A DNA stretch of 64,000 bases. It comes from Flavicella sp965243265 (GTDB lineage Bacteria > Bacteroidota > Bacteroidia > Flavobacteriales > Flavobacteriaceae). Below, one piece after another: positions 52,273 to 60,107 of this stretch. A model generated the notes under the pieces. The model was not told the origin of the DNA. It ran no database searches and saw only the letters and a program-made list of their open reading frames with translations. The stretch is from assembly GCA_965243265.1 (NCBI GenBank), contig CBDEUL010000005.1, forward strand, positions 434,001 through 498,000, written 5' to 3'. Numbering within the stretch: position 1 is the first letter of the stretch; every line of letters begins with the position of its first letter. Position numbers and translations under genes: made by a program.

Positions 52273-53211
52273 TTTTATGCTTTTTTCTAAGATAATATAT
52301 ACGGGAAAATGATCGCTATATCCGCCTAAGTAATATTTGCCAGTATAGGTTCTAAAGGGAGTTCCTTTAAACTTTCCAAGAGCGTTGGTTAAAAAACTTT
52401 CATTGTAAACAGCAGCTTCCTTAAATAAGGTAGTAGCAGTATTGGAAAAGAAATTGTTAGAAAGTACTATTTGATCAAATAACATCCATACCCCATAAAA
52501 TTGAGAAGAACCATGCCCTTTTTTATATAAATCTAACATGGGGTTTGTAAAATTGTTTTTACAAAGGTGTTTGTGAATACTAACATCGTTAGGATTGTCA
52601 TTAAAATCGCCCATGATGATAACTTTTGGATCAATATCTTTTATAGCAGTTATATTTTCATGAATAAGATTCGCTAACTGTATTCTGTTGGGTACGGCCT
52701 CATTATAATCATTTCTTTTAGAAGGCCAGTGGTTTACAAAAATGTGTACTGTTTCTCCATGTAGTATGCCTTTTACAAATAAAATATCTCGTGTAAAGTT
52801 TCGAGTAGCGTCTTTTTCATATAAGATTACTGGGATTGCTTTTGATTCAATTAAACAAAAATCTTTGGTGTTGTATAAAAAAGCAACATCGATACCTCTT
52901 TCATCAGGAGAATCGTAATGGATGTATTTGTAATTTAAATTTTGGAGATATTCAGAGTTAACAAGGTCTTCTAATACTGTTTTGTTTTCAATTTCAGCAA
53001 GACCTATAATAGATGGAGGTTGCGGTGTTTTTTGAGTTCCTATTTCAGAAATTACTTTTCCTATCTTTTTTATTTTTAAGTCATATCGATACTTACCCCA
53101 TTTTTTCTTCCCTTTAGGGGTAAAGTCTTTATCAAGTGTTTTTTTAGAATCGTTGTAATCAAATAAGTTTTCTACATTGTAAAAAGCAATTGAAAAAAGA
53201 GTGTTTTCCAT
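52258..53211 (-). CDS. Second EEP family protein, cytoplasmic
   Basis: A 317-residue paralogue of the exported enzyme at 45585, without signal peptide (MENTLFSIAFYNVENLFDY). All catalytic blocks are kept: FYNVENLFD, GLAEIENK, RGIDVAFLY, VNHWPSKRND, GDFNDNP, and SDHFPV near the end. A different insertion around residues 20-45 (DKDFTPKGKKKWGKYRY) is basic. Lack of an export signal suggests it acts on fragments inside the cell, or in DNA/RNA repair. It is convergent with the small secreted protein gene. A TAATTTTG -7 box is upstream (plus 53245-53252). Confidence 0.87.
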   Translation of the reverse strand: MENTLFSIAFYNVENLFDYNDSKKTLDKDFTPKGKKKWGKYRYDLKIKKIGKVISEIGTQKTPQPPSIIGLAEIENKTVLEDLVNSEYLQNLNYKYIHYDSPDERGIDVAFLYNTKDFCLIESKAIPVILYEKDATRNFTRDILFVKGILHGETVHIFVNHWPSKRNDYNEAVPNRIQLANLIHENITAIKDIDPKVIIMGDFNDNPNDVSIHKHLCKNNFTNPMLDLYKKGHGSSQFYGVWMLFDQIVLSNNFFSNTATTLFKEAAVYNESFLTNALGKFKGTPFRTYTGKYYLGGYSDHFPVYIILEKSIKKPQT

Positions 53212-53244
53212 TTATGAGGATTGAAAAATAGGATGTCTAAAATA

Positions 53245-53252
53245 CAAAATTA
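53245..53252 (-). promoter_or_regulatory. -7 box of the cytoplasmic EEP gene
   Basis: The minus-strand reading is TAATTTTG, an exact match, about 33 bases before the ATG at 53211. No TTG at the -33 distance. Confidence 0.42.
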
Positions 53253-53356
53253 TTACCTAGGAGTCATTTGTTTTGTAGAAGAATACGTGTGTTTTAAAGA
53301 GGAGAATAGTGTGGAGTAGTAATAGCTAGAAAGAAAAAATGTTTTAATTAAAATTG

Positions 53357-53364
53357 TACATTTG
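53357..53364 (+). promoter_or_regulatory. -7 box immediately upstream of hflX
   Basis: TACATTTG is an exact TAnnTTTG match that ends 4 bases before the hflX ATG (53369). If used, transcription would start within a few bases of the start codon, giving a leaderless mRNA. No TTG at the -33 distance. Confidence 0.42.
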
Positions 53365-53368
53365 TACT

Positions 53369-54580
53369 ATGATTGATAAGAAAAAAGTAACCTCAGAAAA
53401 AGCAATTTTGATAGGGGTTGTGACACAACACCAAAATGAAGAAAAATCTAAAGAGTTTTTAGATGAATTAGAGTTTTTGGTAACTACTGCAGGAGGTGTT
53501 TCTACAAAAAGATTTATTCAGAAATTAGAAAAACCACACCCTAAAACTTTTATAGGTACGGGTAAATTAGAAGAGGTAAAAAGATATATAGATACACACC
53601 ATATTGGAACAGCTATTTTTGATGATGAGTTGTCGCCAGCACAATTAAGGAATATAGAAAAAGTATTGGATTGTAAAATTTTAGATAGAACCAATTTAAT
53701 ACTAGATATTTTTGCACAACGAGCACAAACAAGTTATGCTCGAACACAGGTTGCATTGGCACAATGTGAATATTTATTACCACGTTTAACAAAACTATGG
53801 ACACATCTTGATAAGCAAAAAGGGGGTATTGGTTTGCGTGGACCTGGAGAAACGGAGATAGAAACTGATAGACGTATTGTTCGTGATCAGATAGGTGTTT
53901 TAAAAAAGCGTTTGAAAGTTATAGATAAGCAAATGGCTATTCAGCGTAAAAACAGAGGTAAAATGGTGCGTGTAGCATTGGTTGGTTATACCAATGTTGG
54001 AAAATCTACTTTGATGAATGTGGTTAGTAAATCTGATGTGTTTGCAGAAAATAAGCTATTTGCAACTTTAGATACAACTGTTCGTAAAGTGGTGGTTAAA
54101 AACATTCCTTTTTTAATGACAGATACTGTAGGGTTTATTAGAAAATTACCAACACAATTGGTAGAATCTTTTAAATCTACTTTAGATGAAGTGCGTGAAG
54201 CAGATTTATTGTTGCATGTTGTAGATGTTTCTCATAAAAACTTTGAAGATCATATAGAATCTGTAAATAAGATTTTATTAGATATTGAAAGTGCAGACAA
54301 GCCTGTAATGATGGTGTTTAATATGATTGATGCATATACGCATGAGACTATTGATGAAGATGATTTGGTTACAGAAAAGTCTAAACAACACTATACATTA
54401 GAAGAGTTGCAAAAATCTTGGATGGCAAAAATGGAAAACAATTGTGTATTCATTTCTGCTTTACATAAAGAGAATTTAGAAGACTTTAAGAGTAGAGTGT
54501 ATGAAGAGGTTAAGAAAATACATATCAAAAGATTTCCGTATAATAACTTCTTGTACGATGAGTATGTAGAAGAAAGCTAA
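53369..54580 (+). CDS. hflX: Ribosome-associated GTPase HflX
   Basis: A 403-residue GTPase that binds the ribosome 50S/70S and helps to split stalled ribosomes in stress. The N-terminal HflX domain (about 8-125; LDELEFLVTTAGG; KTFIGTGKLEEV) and linker (GLRGPGETEIETDRRIVRDQI) precede the G domain. There the P-loop is GYTNVGKSTLMN (about 205-216), the G3 region is LMTDTVGFIRKLPTQLVESFKSTLDEV, and FNMID is the G4 position. Start: ATG at 53369; a reading from a TTG upstream is unlikely since it overlaps the promoter. A long terminator follows. Confidence 0.95.
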   Translation: MIDKKKVTSEKAILIGVVTQHQNEEKSKEFLDELEFLVTTAGGVSTKRFIQKLEKPHPKTFIGTGKLEEVKRYIDTHHIGTAIFDDELSPAQLRNIEKVLDCKILDRTNLILDIFAQRAQTSYARTQVALAQCEYLLPRLTKLWTHLDKQKGGIGLRGPGETEIETDRRIVRDQIGVLKKRLKVIDKQMAIQRKNRGKMVRVALVGYTNVGKSTLMNVVSKSDVFAENKLFATLDTTVRKVVVKNIPFLMTDTVGFIRKLPTQLVESFKSTLDEVREADLLLHVVDVSHKNFEDHIESVNKILLDIESADKPVMMVFNMIDAYTHETIDEDDLVTEKSKQHYTLEELQKSWMAKMENNCVFISALHKENLEDFKSRVYEEVKKIHIKRFPYNNFLYDEYVEES

Positions 54581-54600
54581 CCCTAAAGATACTCTAAAAT

Positions 54601-54637
54601 AAAAACTCCTGTTTGATTCAATCAAACAGGAGTTTTT
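54601..54637. terminator. Bidirectional terminator between hflX and the DUF3078 gene
   Basis: A perfect 17-bp stem (54601-54617 with 54621-54637; AAAAACTCCTGTTTGAT arm) with a 3-base loop and A/T tracts on both sides. It stops both convergent genes. Confidence 0.9.
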
Positions 54638-54681
54638 GTTTTTATATAATTTTCAATTACTTAAAACAGCTAAATGTGTTT

Positions 54682-55569
54682 TTAGAATATGTAATTTAAA
54701 CCAATACCTAAAGTTTCTTTTATTTGGAAACCTCTGTAAGCATTGTCATCATAAATTGTTTGGAATGTAATGTTTGTAGAGAATACTTTGTTAATTGTCA
54801 TTACAAAGTTCATAGTATAATCAACATCTACATTCTGAGGTTTATCAATATAATTAGAATATAGAGTTAAAATATTTTCCATAGAAATATTCTCCATCAA
54901 TTCAACCTTGTAGTAACTACGAATGTTTAAACCAAATTCATAACGGATGTTTTCACCAGGTTTTACACCAAACATTTCAACATCGTCGTTAGAAACAAAT
55001 TCACCAGTATCTGAATCAAATTGATAAAGGTCACCAAACAAGAAAGTGAATTTTGAAGTAATAGGAGCTAAGTTAACAGATAGGTTTTCGCTTTTTTTCC
55101 AAAAGAAACCCGGACCAAAACTTAAGTAAGCAGGTTTAAAAAATCCTGAAAGAGGATAGTCTTCAACATCACCAGTAAAATTAGTTGTATAATCATAACC
55201 ATCTGTAAATTGAGTTTTGAAATTATTGAAGAAAGATGCACTCCAGTTGTTTTTCAATTCTTTACCTAAAATAGAGTTCAATTCTAAACGGTCGTCTGTT
55301 TTTTTAACGTCCTCACCTTCGTTGTATGAAAGTCCGTAGTTGGCAATTAATTTGTTGTCTACAATCCAGCCATTTTTAGCATAGTTAAAGTCATAGTTAA
55401 AGTTAACGTTTCCAGAAAAGTTATTCTCCCCTCCAGCTTGCCAGTTAGAAAAGGCAGATTGGTTTATTAAAAAGGTAACCTTCCCTGTGGTATTCCATCC
55501 TTCTTCCTCAGATTGTGCAAAAATAGCAGCGTTGATAAGTAAGAAAGTAACGAGTAATAGTTTTTTCAT
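54682..55569 (-). CDS. DUF3078 outer-membrane beta-barrel-like protein
   Basis: A 295-residue protein with a signal peptide (about 1-18, ending AIFAQ). The mature part is rich in alternating hydrophobic/polar strands with Tyr/Phe/Asn (FNYDFNYAKNGW, LIANYGLSYNEGE) and ends in LGIGLNYIF, with a C-terminal Phe, as in outer-membrane barrels. NQSAFSNWQAGGENNFSGN is a hallmark of DUF3078. Its role is unknown. In Flavobacteriia it often follows the suf genes, as it does here: sufE, sufT-like, DUF2480, DUF3078 are all on the minus strand with short gaps. Confidence 0.85.
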   Translation of the reverse strand: MKKLLLVTFLLINAAIFAQSEEEGWNTTGKVTFLINQSAFSNWQAGGENNFSGNVNFNYDFNYAKNGWIVDNKLIANYGLSYNEGEDVKKTDDRLELNSILGKELKNNWSASFFNNFKTQFTDGYDYTTNFTGDVEDYPLSGFFKPAYLSFGPGFFWKKSENLSVNLAPITSKFTFLFGDLYQFDSDTGEFVSNDDVEMFGVKPGENIRYEFGLNIRSYYKVELMENISMENILTLYSNYIDKPQNVDVDYTMNFVMTINKVFSTNITFQTIYDDNAYRGFQIKETLGIGLNYIF

Positions 55570-55610
55570 AAAATGATTTTTTAATAGTTCTTGTTTGCGA
55601 AAGTAGTTAA

Positions 55611-56117
55611 TTATTTTTTCATCTTATAAAGAGGTACTGTAGAACAAGCCTCTCCATACATAATTGAATTAGCTAGAGGTTGTATTTTTTGAATTAGTTG
55701 TAAATAAGCAGTTTCGGGTATAGGTTTGTTGCTACATCCTTTTATAATAATAGGCTTATTTTTAAAAGTAGAACAATCTAAATTTTCAATAATTTCTTGA
55801 TAGATAGAAGTTTCAAGAGCGGTTAAGTTACCAACTACTATTTTTTTAGCATAAGGACTCAATCGAGTACTGATTAAAATATATGCCCATGAAGGAATAA
55901 TAGCATCGGCAGAACAGGTTAAAGCAACATGTTTTCCGTTAAGGCTACTCCAATCATATGCATCAATAGCAGTTCTAAACTCCTTCTCTTTTAAAATTAG
56001 CCCTTGAAATAACCATTGCTTTATATCAAAAATTACACGTTCCCCTTCAGGATAATAATCTTCTAAATCAATAGTTATTAATTTACTATTGGCAACTTTA
56101 TTGATGATTTCTCCCAT
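55611..56117 (-). CDS. DUF2480 family protein
   Basis: A 168-residue soluble protein with no signal peptide. MGEIINKVANSKLITIDLEDYYP and ALTCSADAIIPSWAYILI are the family landmarks of DUF2480, and the Cys-containing end (GCSNKPIPETAY; EACSTVPLYK) contains three more cysteines. Conserved cysteines and location next to sufE and the SufT-like gene suggest a link to iron-sulfur cluster handling, but this is not established. It lies 25 bases after the SufT-like gene and 41 bases before DUF3078. Confidence 0.85.
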   Translation of the reverse strand: MGEIINKVANSKLITIDLEDYYPEGERVIFDIKQWLFQGLILKEKEFRTAIDAYDWSSLNGKHVALTCSADAIIPSWAYILISTRLSPYAKKIVVGNLTALETSIYQEIIENLDCSTFKNKPIIIKGCSNKPIPETAYLQLIQKIQPLANSIMYGEACSTVPLYKMKK

Positions 56118-56142
56118 AATATATCGTGTTAGAACAAAGAGT

Positions 56143-56463
56143 TTATAGGAACCCTAATTCTAGTTTTGCTTCTTCGCTCATCATGTCTTGTGTCCAAGTA
56201 GGGTCAAAAGTAATTTCTACTTCGGCATGATCAATTTCTTCCAATTCTTTGATTTTGTCTTCTACCTCTTTAGGTAGTGTTTCAGCAACAGGACAGTTTG
56301 GAGAAGTTAAAGTCATTAATATTTTAGCTTCTTTATTGTCGTTTACCATAACATCATATATCAAACCAAGCTCATAGATATCTACGGGTATTTCGGGGTC
56401 AAAAATAGTTTTTAAAACTTGTACAATTTTATCACCGATTTCTGTAATTTGAGTATCGTCCAT
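56143..56463 (-). CDS. SufT-like DUF59/MIP18 iron-sulfur assembly factor
   Basis: A 106-residue protein of the DUF59 (MIP18) family. It carries VLKTIFDPEIPVDIYELGLIYDV, the DPE and G-L-I-Y blocks of the fold, and the conserved Cys in LTSPNCPVAETLP. WTQDMMSEEAKLELGF at the end is the typical C-terminus. SufT proteins help to mature Fe-S proteins with the SUF system. I chose ATG 56463 (MDDTQITEIG...) because homologues begin there; ATG 56490 would add nine residues. It lies between sufE and the DUF2480 gene on the same strand. Confidence 0.9.
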   Translation of the reverse strand: MDDTQITEIGDKIVQVLKTIFDPEIPVDIYELGLIYDVMVNDNKEAKILMTLTSPNCPVAETLPKEVEDKIKELEEIDHAEVEITFDPTWTQDMMSEEAKLELGFL

Positions 56464-56560
56464 TTCTTTACTGTTTTTAAAGGTTGTCAAAAATAATTAT
56501 AATCTAACAACATATAGGGTTGTTAATAATTGAAAGCTTCCATTGTTGTATTGAAAAAAC

Positions 56561-56986
56561 TTATAGGCTTATTTTTGATTGAAAACCAAGTGCATACAAT
56601 TTAATTTGTTTGATCATAGATACCAATCCATTAGCACGTGTAGGAGATAAATGCTCTTTCAGTCCAATATTGTCAATAAAAGAAAGTTCTGCATTTATGA
56701 TATCTGAAGGTTTTTGATTGTTGAACACACGTAATAACAAGGCAACAATTCCTTTGGTAAGTATAGCATCACTATCAGCACTAAATTCAAGTGTATCACC
56801 ATTAATTTCAGAATGAAGCCAAACTTTAGATTGGCACCCCTTAATTAGGTTCTCTTCAAGCTTAAAAGCTTCATCTATAATAGGTAACGATTTTCCTAAA
56901 TCAATAATGTATTCATAACGCTCCATCCAATCATCGAACATAGCAAACTCATCGATAATTTCTTCCTGTATTTCTTTGATAGTCAT
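56561..56986 (-). CDS. sufE: Cysteine desulfuration protein SufE
   Basis: A 141-residue sulfur acceptor that takes persulfide from the SufS cysteine desulfurase and passes it to the SufBCD scaffold. The acceptor Cys is Cys51 (LIKGCQSKVWL). FDDWMERYEYIIDLGKSLP is the family N-terminal block and TPTRANGL-like SPTRANGLVSMI is the conserved end. It starts a minus-strand run with the SufT-like, DUF2480 and DUF3078 genes. The sufS and sufBCD genes are not next to it. Its promoter is in the divergent region with pfkB. Confidence 0.94.
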   Translation of the reverse strand: MTIKEIQEEIIDEFAMFDDWMERYEYIIDLGKSLPIIDEAFKLEENLIKGCQSKVWLHSEINGDTLEFSADSDAILTKGIVALLLRVFNNQKPSDIINAELSFIDNIGLKEHLSPTRANGLVSMIKQIKLYALGFQSKISL

Positions 56987-57004
56987 ATTTTAAACTTATT
57001 TTTG

Positions 57005-57035
57005 CAAAGTTAATTACAATGGGTATGAATCACAA
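57005..57035 (-). promoter_or_regulatory. Promoter of the sufE operon
   Basis: The minus-strand -7 box TAACTTTG (plus 57005-57012) and a -33 TTG (plus 57033-57035) are separated by 20 bases, both exact. Transcription would start near 56998, 12 bases before the ATG at 56986. Confidence 0.62.
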
Positions 57036-57096
57036 CCTAGTTTGATGAATTTTAAGTAAAATATTCAAAAGAGGTTAAGAAACTAAAAATCAGTAA

Positions 57097-58023
57097 ATGA
57101 GCAAGCTATTAATTGTAGGAACTGTTGCTTTTGATGCAATTGAAACACCGTTTGGAAAAACAGATAAAATTTTAGGAGGAGCGGGAACATATATAGGTTT
57201 GTCAGCTTCTAATTTTGATGTAGAATCAGGAATTGTTTCAATAGTAGGAGGAGATTTTCCAGCAGAATATCTTCAGATGTTAAACAATCATAAAGTTGAT
57301 ACAGAAGGTGTTGAAATAGTGAAAGAAGGAAAAACTTTCTTTTGGAGTGGGAAATATCATAATGATATGAACTCTCGAGATACTTTGGTAACAGAGTTAA
57401 ATGTATTAGAGCAATTTAACCCTGTAGTTCCAGAAAAGTTTAAAAATGCTGAAATTGTAATGTTGGGGAATTTACACCCATTGGTACAAAATGCTGTCCT
57501 AGATCAAATGAGTGAAACTCCTAAATTGGTAGTTCTAGATACTATGAATTTTTGGATGGATATAGCTTTAAATGAATTAAAAGACCTTATCAAAAAGGTA
57601 GATGTAATTACGATTAATGATGAAGAAGCAAGACAATTAAGTGGAGAGTATTCATTAGTTGTAGCAGCTAAAAAAATTCATGAAATGGGACCAAAATATG
57701 TGGTTATTAAAAAAGGAGAACACGGGGCATTATTGTTTCATGATGGAGAAGCCTTTTTTGCACCAGCATTGCCTTTGGAGGAAGTTTTTGATCCAACAGG
57801 AGCAGGGGATACTTTTGCAGGAGGATTTACAGGATATTTGGCAAAAACAGAAGATCTTTCTTTTGAGAATATGAAAAATGCTGTGATTCATGGATCTAAC
57901 TTGGCTTCTTTTTGTGTAGAGAAGTTTGGAACAGAACGCATGCAAAATTTATCAGAAAAAGAAGTGAACAAACGTTTGATGCAGTTCAGACAGTTGACAC
58001 AATATGAAATGTCTATTTCGTAA
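57097..58023 (+). CDS. PfkB-family sugar/nucleoside kinase
   Basis: A 308-residue kinase of the ribokinase/PfkB family. The N-terminal G-G-A-G-T-Y-I-G block (about 27-36) is the substrate-side Gly motif, and DPTGAGDTFAGGFTGYL (about 232-248) is the ATP/anion-hole signature with catalytic Asp238. Family substrates include ribose, fructose, adenosine or other sugars; the absence of a clear subfamily motif prevents a closer call. The next gene is the PurF-like enzyme at 58095, 71 bases downstream, so a shared role with ribose-phosphate chemistry is possible. Confidence 0.92.
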   Translation: MSKLLIVGTVAFDAIETPFGKTDKILGGAGTYIGLSASNFDVESGIVSIVGGDFPAEYLQMLNNHKVDTEGVEIVKEGKTFFWSGKYHNDMNSRDTLVTELNVLEQFNPVVPEKFKNAEIVMLGNLHPLVQNAVLDQMSETPKLVVLDTMNFWMDIALNELKDLIKKVDVITINDEEARQLSGEYSLVVAAKKIHEMGPKYVVIKKGEHGALLFHDGEAFFAPALPLEEVFDPTGAGDTFAGGFTGYLAKTEDLSFENMKNAVIHGSNLASFCVEKFGTERMQNLSEKEVNKRLMQFRQLTQYEMSIS

Positions 58024-58094
58024 ATAAACAAACAAAATAACGACAGAAGATAAACACAAGTAATTGTGAAAAATTTACTTTAAAATAAAAGTTT

Positions 58095-59990
58095 ATGAGT
58101 GATGCTATAAAACACGAATGTGGGATTGCAATGGTTCGTTTGTTAAAACCTTTAGAGTTTTACAAAGAAAAATACGGATCAGCTTTTTATGGAATTAATA
58201 AAATGTATTTATTGATGGAAAAGCAACACAATCGTGGTCAAGATGGAGCAGGATTTGCAAGTTTAAAGTTTAATGTTAGTCCAGGTACACGTTATATTAG
58301 TAGAGTGCGTTCTAACAAATCGCAACCAATTCAGGATATTTTTGGGCAAATTAACGGAAGGTTAAATACAGCTATGGCAGAAAATCCAGATAAGGCAGAT
58401 GACGTAGCGTGGCAAGAAGAAAATTTACCGTATTTAGGAAATCTTTTTTTGGGACATGTACGTTATGGAACATCTGGAGGAAATAGTATAGAAAATGTAC
58501 ATCCTTTTTTGCGTCAAAGTAACTGGAGACACAAAAATTTAATTGTTGCAGGGAATTTTAATATGACAAACTCTTCTCAATTGTTAGAAGAATTGATTGA
58601 GCTAGGGCAACATCCAAAAGAAAATACAGATACAGTAACTGTAATGGAAAAAATAGGTCATTTTTTAGATGATCAAGTAGAAGGATTGTATCAAGAATTA
58701 AAATCAGAAGTAAGCAAAAAAGATGCCTCGCCTTTAATTGCTGAAAAAGTAGATATTCAAAAAATATTAAAAAGAGCAGCAAAAAGTTTTGACGGAGGAT
58801 ATGCAATGGCAGGTCTGTTAGGACATGGAGATGCCTTTGTTTTAAGAGATCCAGCAGGTATTCGCCCAACTTTTTATTATCAAGACGATGAGGTTTTGGT
58901 AGTGGCATCAGAAAGACCTGTAATTCAGACAGTTTTTAATGTTCCGTTAGAGTCTGTTAAAGAGCTAGAAAGAGGGCATGCTTTGATTGCTAAAAAATCA
59001 GGAGAAATTTCAGTAAAACCAGTTTTGGAGCAATTGCCAAAGAAATCGTGTTCTTTTGAACGTATCTATTTCTCAAGAGGAAGTGATGCTGATATTTACA
59101 ATGAACGTAAAAATTTAGGTAAAATAGTATTCCCTGAAATTTTAAAGAAAATAGACAACGATATTTCTAATACTGTTTTCTCATACATTCCTAATACAGC
59201 AGAAACTTCGTTTTACGGAATGAGTGAGGCAGCCGAAGATTATTTAAATCAACAAAAACTGGCAAAAATATTGAAGGGAAACAAAGAGATTTCGCCAGAA
59301 GATTTGAACGTTATTTTATCAGAAAGACCTAGGGTTGAAAAAATAGCTGTAAAAGATGTGAAATTAAGAACTTTTATAGCCGATGATAACAGTCGTGACG
59401 ATTTGGTTGAACACGTATACGATATAACTTATGGAGTTGTAAAACCTTCAGATAATCTGGTAATTATTGATGATAGTATTGTAAGAGGTACTACATTGAA
59501 GAAAAGTATTATCAAGATATTAGATAGATTACAGCCTAAAAAAATTGTAATTGTTTCTTCTGCACCTCAAATACGTTATCCTGATTGTTATGGTATTGAC
59601 ATGGCTAAAATAGGTGACTTTATTGCTTTTAAAGCAGCGTTAGAACTGCTGAAAGATACAGATCAGTACCATATTGTAACAGATGTGTATAAAAAATGTT
59701 TAAAGCAAAGAGTAAAGGAGGATTCAGGTATAGAGAATTTTGTAAAAGAAATTTATGCGCCATTTACGGCAGTTCAAATATCCGATAAGATAGCAGAAAT
59801 GCTAAAAACACCTGAAGTAAAAGCAGATGTAGAGGTTATTTTTCAAACAGTTGAAGGCTTGCATCAAGCTTGTCCAGAGCATTTAGGAGATTGGTATTTT
59901 ACGGGAGATTATCCAACCAATGGAGGAAAAAGAGTTGTAAACGAGGCTTTTATTAATTTTTACGAAGGAAAAAATAAAAGAGCTTATTAG
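58095..59990 (+). CDS. Amidophosphoribosyltransferase (PurF-like, long form)
   Basis: A 631-residue enzyme, longer than the E. coli PurF of 505. The N-terminal Ntn glutaminase domain has the nucleophile Cys9 (KHECGIAM) after an 8-residue leader to be removed, and contains NRGQDGAGFAS and LGHVRYGTSGGNSIENVHPF. The C-terminal phosphoribosyltransferase domain carries VIIDDSIVRGTTLKK (about 456-470), the PRPP loop. It would use glutamine and PRPP to make phosphoribosylamine, the first purine step. Extra length is largely between the two domains and at the end (AEMLKTPEVKADVEVIF...). It may be the main PurF or a paralogue; the rest of the pur pathway is not nearby. Confidence 0.9.
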   Translation: MSDAIKHECGIAMVRLLKPLEFYKEKYGSAFYGINKMYLLMEKQHNRGQDGAGFASLKFNVSPGTRYISRVRSNKSQPIQDIFGQINGRLNTAMAENPDKADDVAWQEENLPYLGNLFLGHVRYGTSGGNSIENVHPFLRQSNWRHKNLIVAGNFNMTNSSQLLEELIELGQHPKENTDTVTVMEKIGHFLDDQVEGLYQELKSEVSKKDASPLIAEKVDIQKILKRAAKSFDGGYAMAGLLGHGDAFVLRDPAGIRPTFYYQDDEVLVVASERPVIQTVFNVPLESVKELERGHALIAKKSGEISVKPVLEQLPKKSCSFERIYFSRGSDADIYNERKNLGKIVFPEILKKIDNDISNTVFSYIPNTAETSFYGMSEAAEDYLNQQKLAKILKGNKEISPEDLNVILSERPRVEKIAVKDVKLRTFIADDNSRDDLVEHVYDITYGVVKPSDNLVIIDDSIVRGTTLKKSIIKILDRLQPKKIVIVSSAPQIRYPDCYGIDMAKIGDFIAFKAALELLKDTDQYHIVTDVYKKCLKQRVKEDSGIENFVKEIYAPFTAVQISDKIAEMLKTPEVKADVEVIFQTVEGLHQACPEHLGDWYFTGDYPTNGGKRVVNEAFINFYEGKNKRAY

Positions 59991-60058
59991 AAACGAGTGT
60001 TTAGGAGGTTTATTAATGACTTAATGTTCATAGAGTAGGTCTTTTAACAAAAAATTAA

Positions 60059-60066
60059 TAGTTTTG
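60059..60066 (+). promoter_or_regulatory. -7 box of the first LamG-like surface protein
   Basis: TAGTTTTG is an exact TAnnTTTG match, about 42 bases before the ATG at 60108. No TTG at the -33 distance. Confidence 0.43.
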
Positions 60067-60107
60067 CATGGAATTTCAATAAATTCCTCATCATAAAAAA
60101 AAGATTT

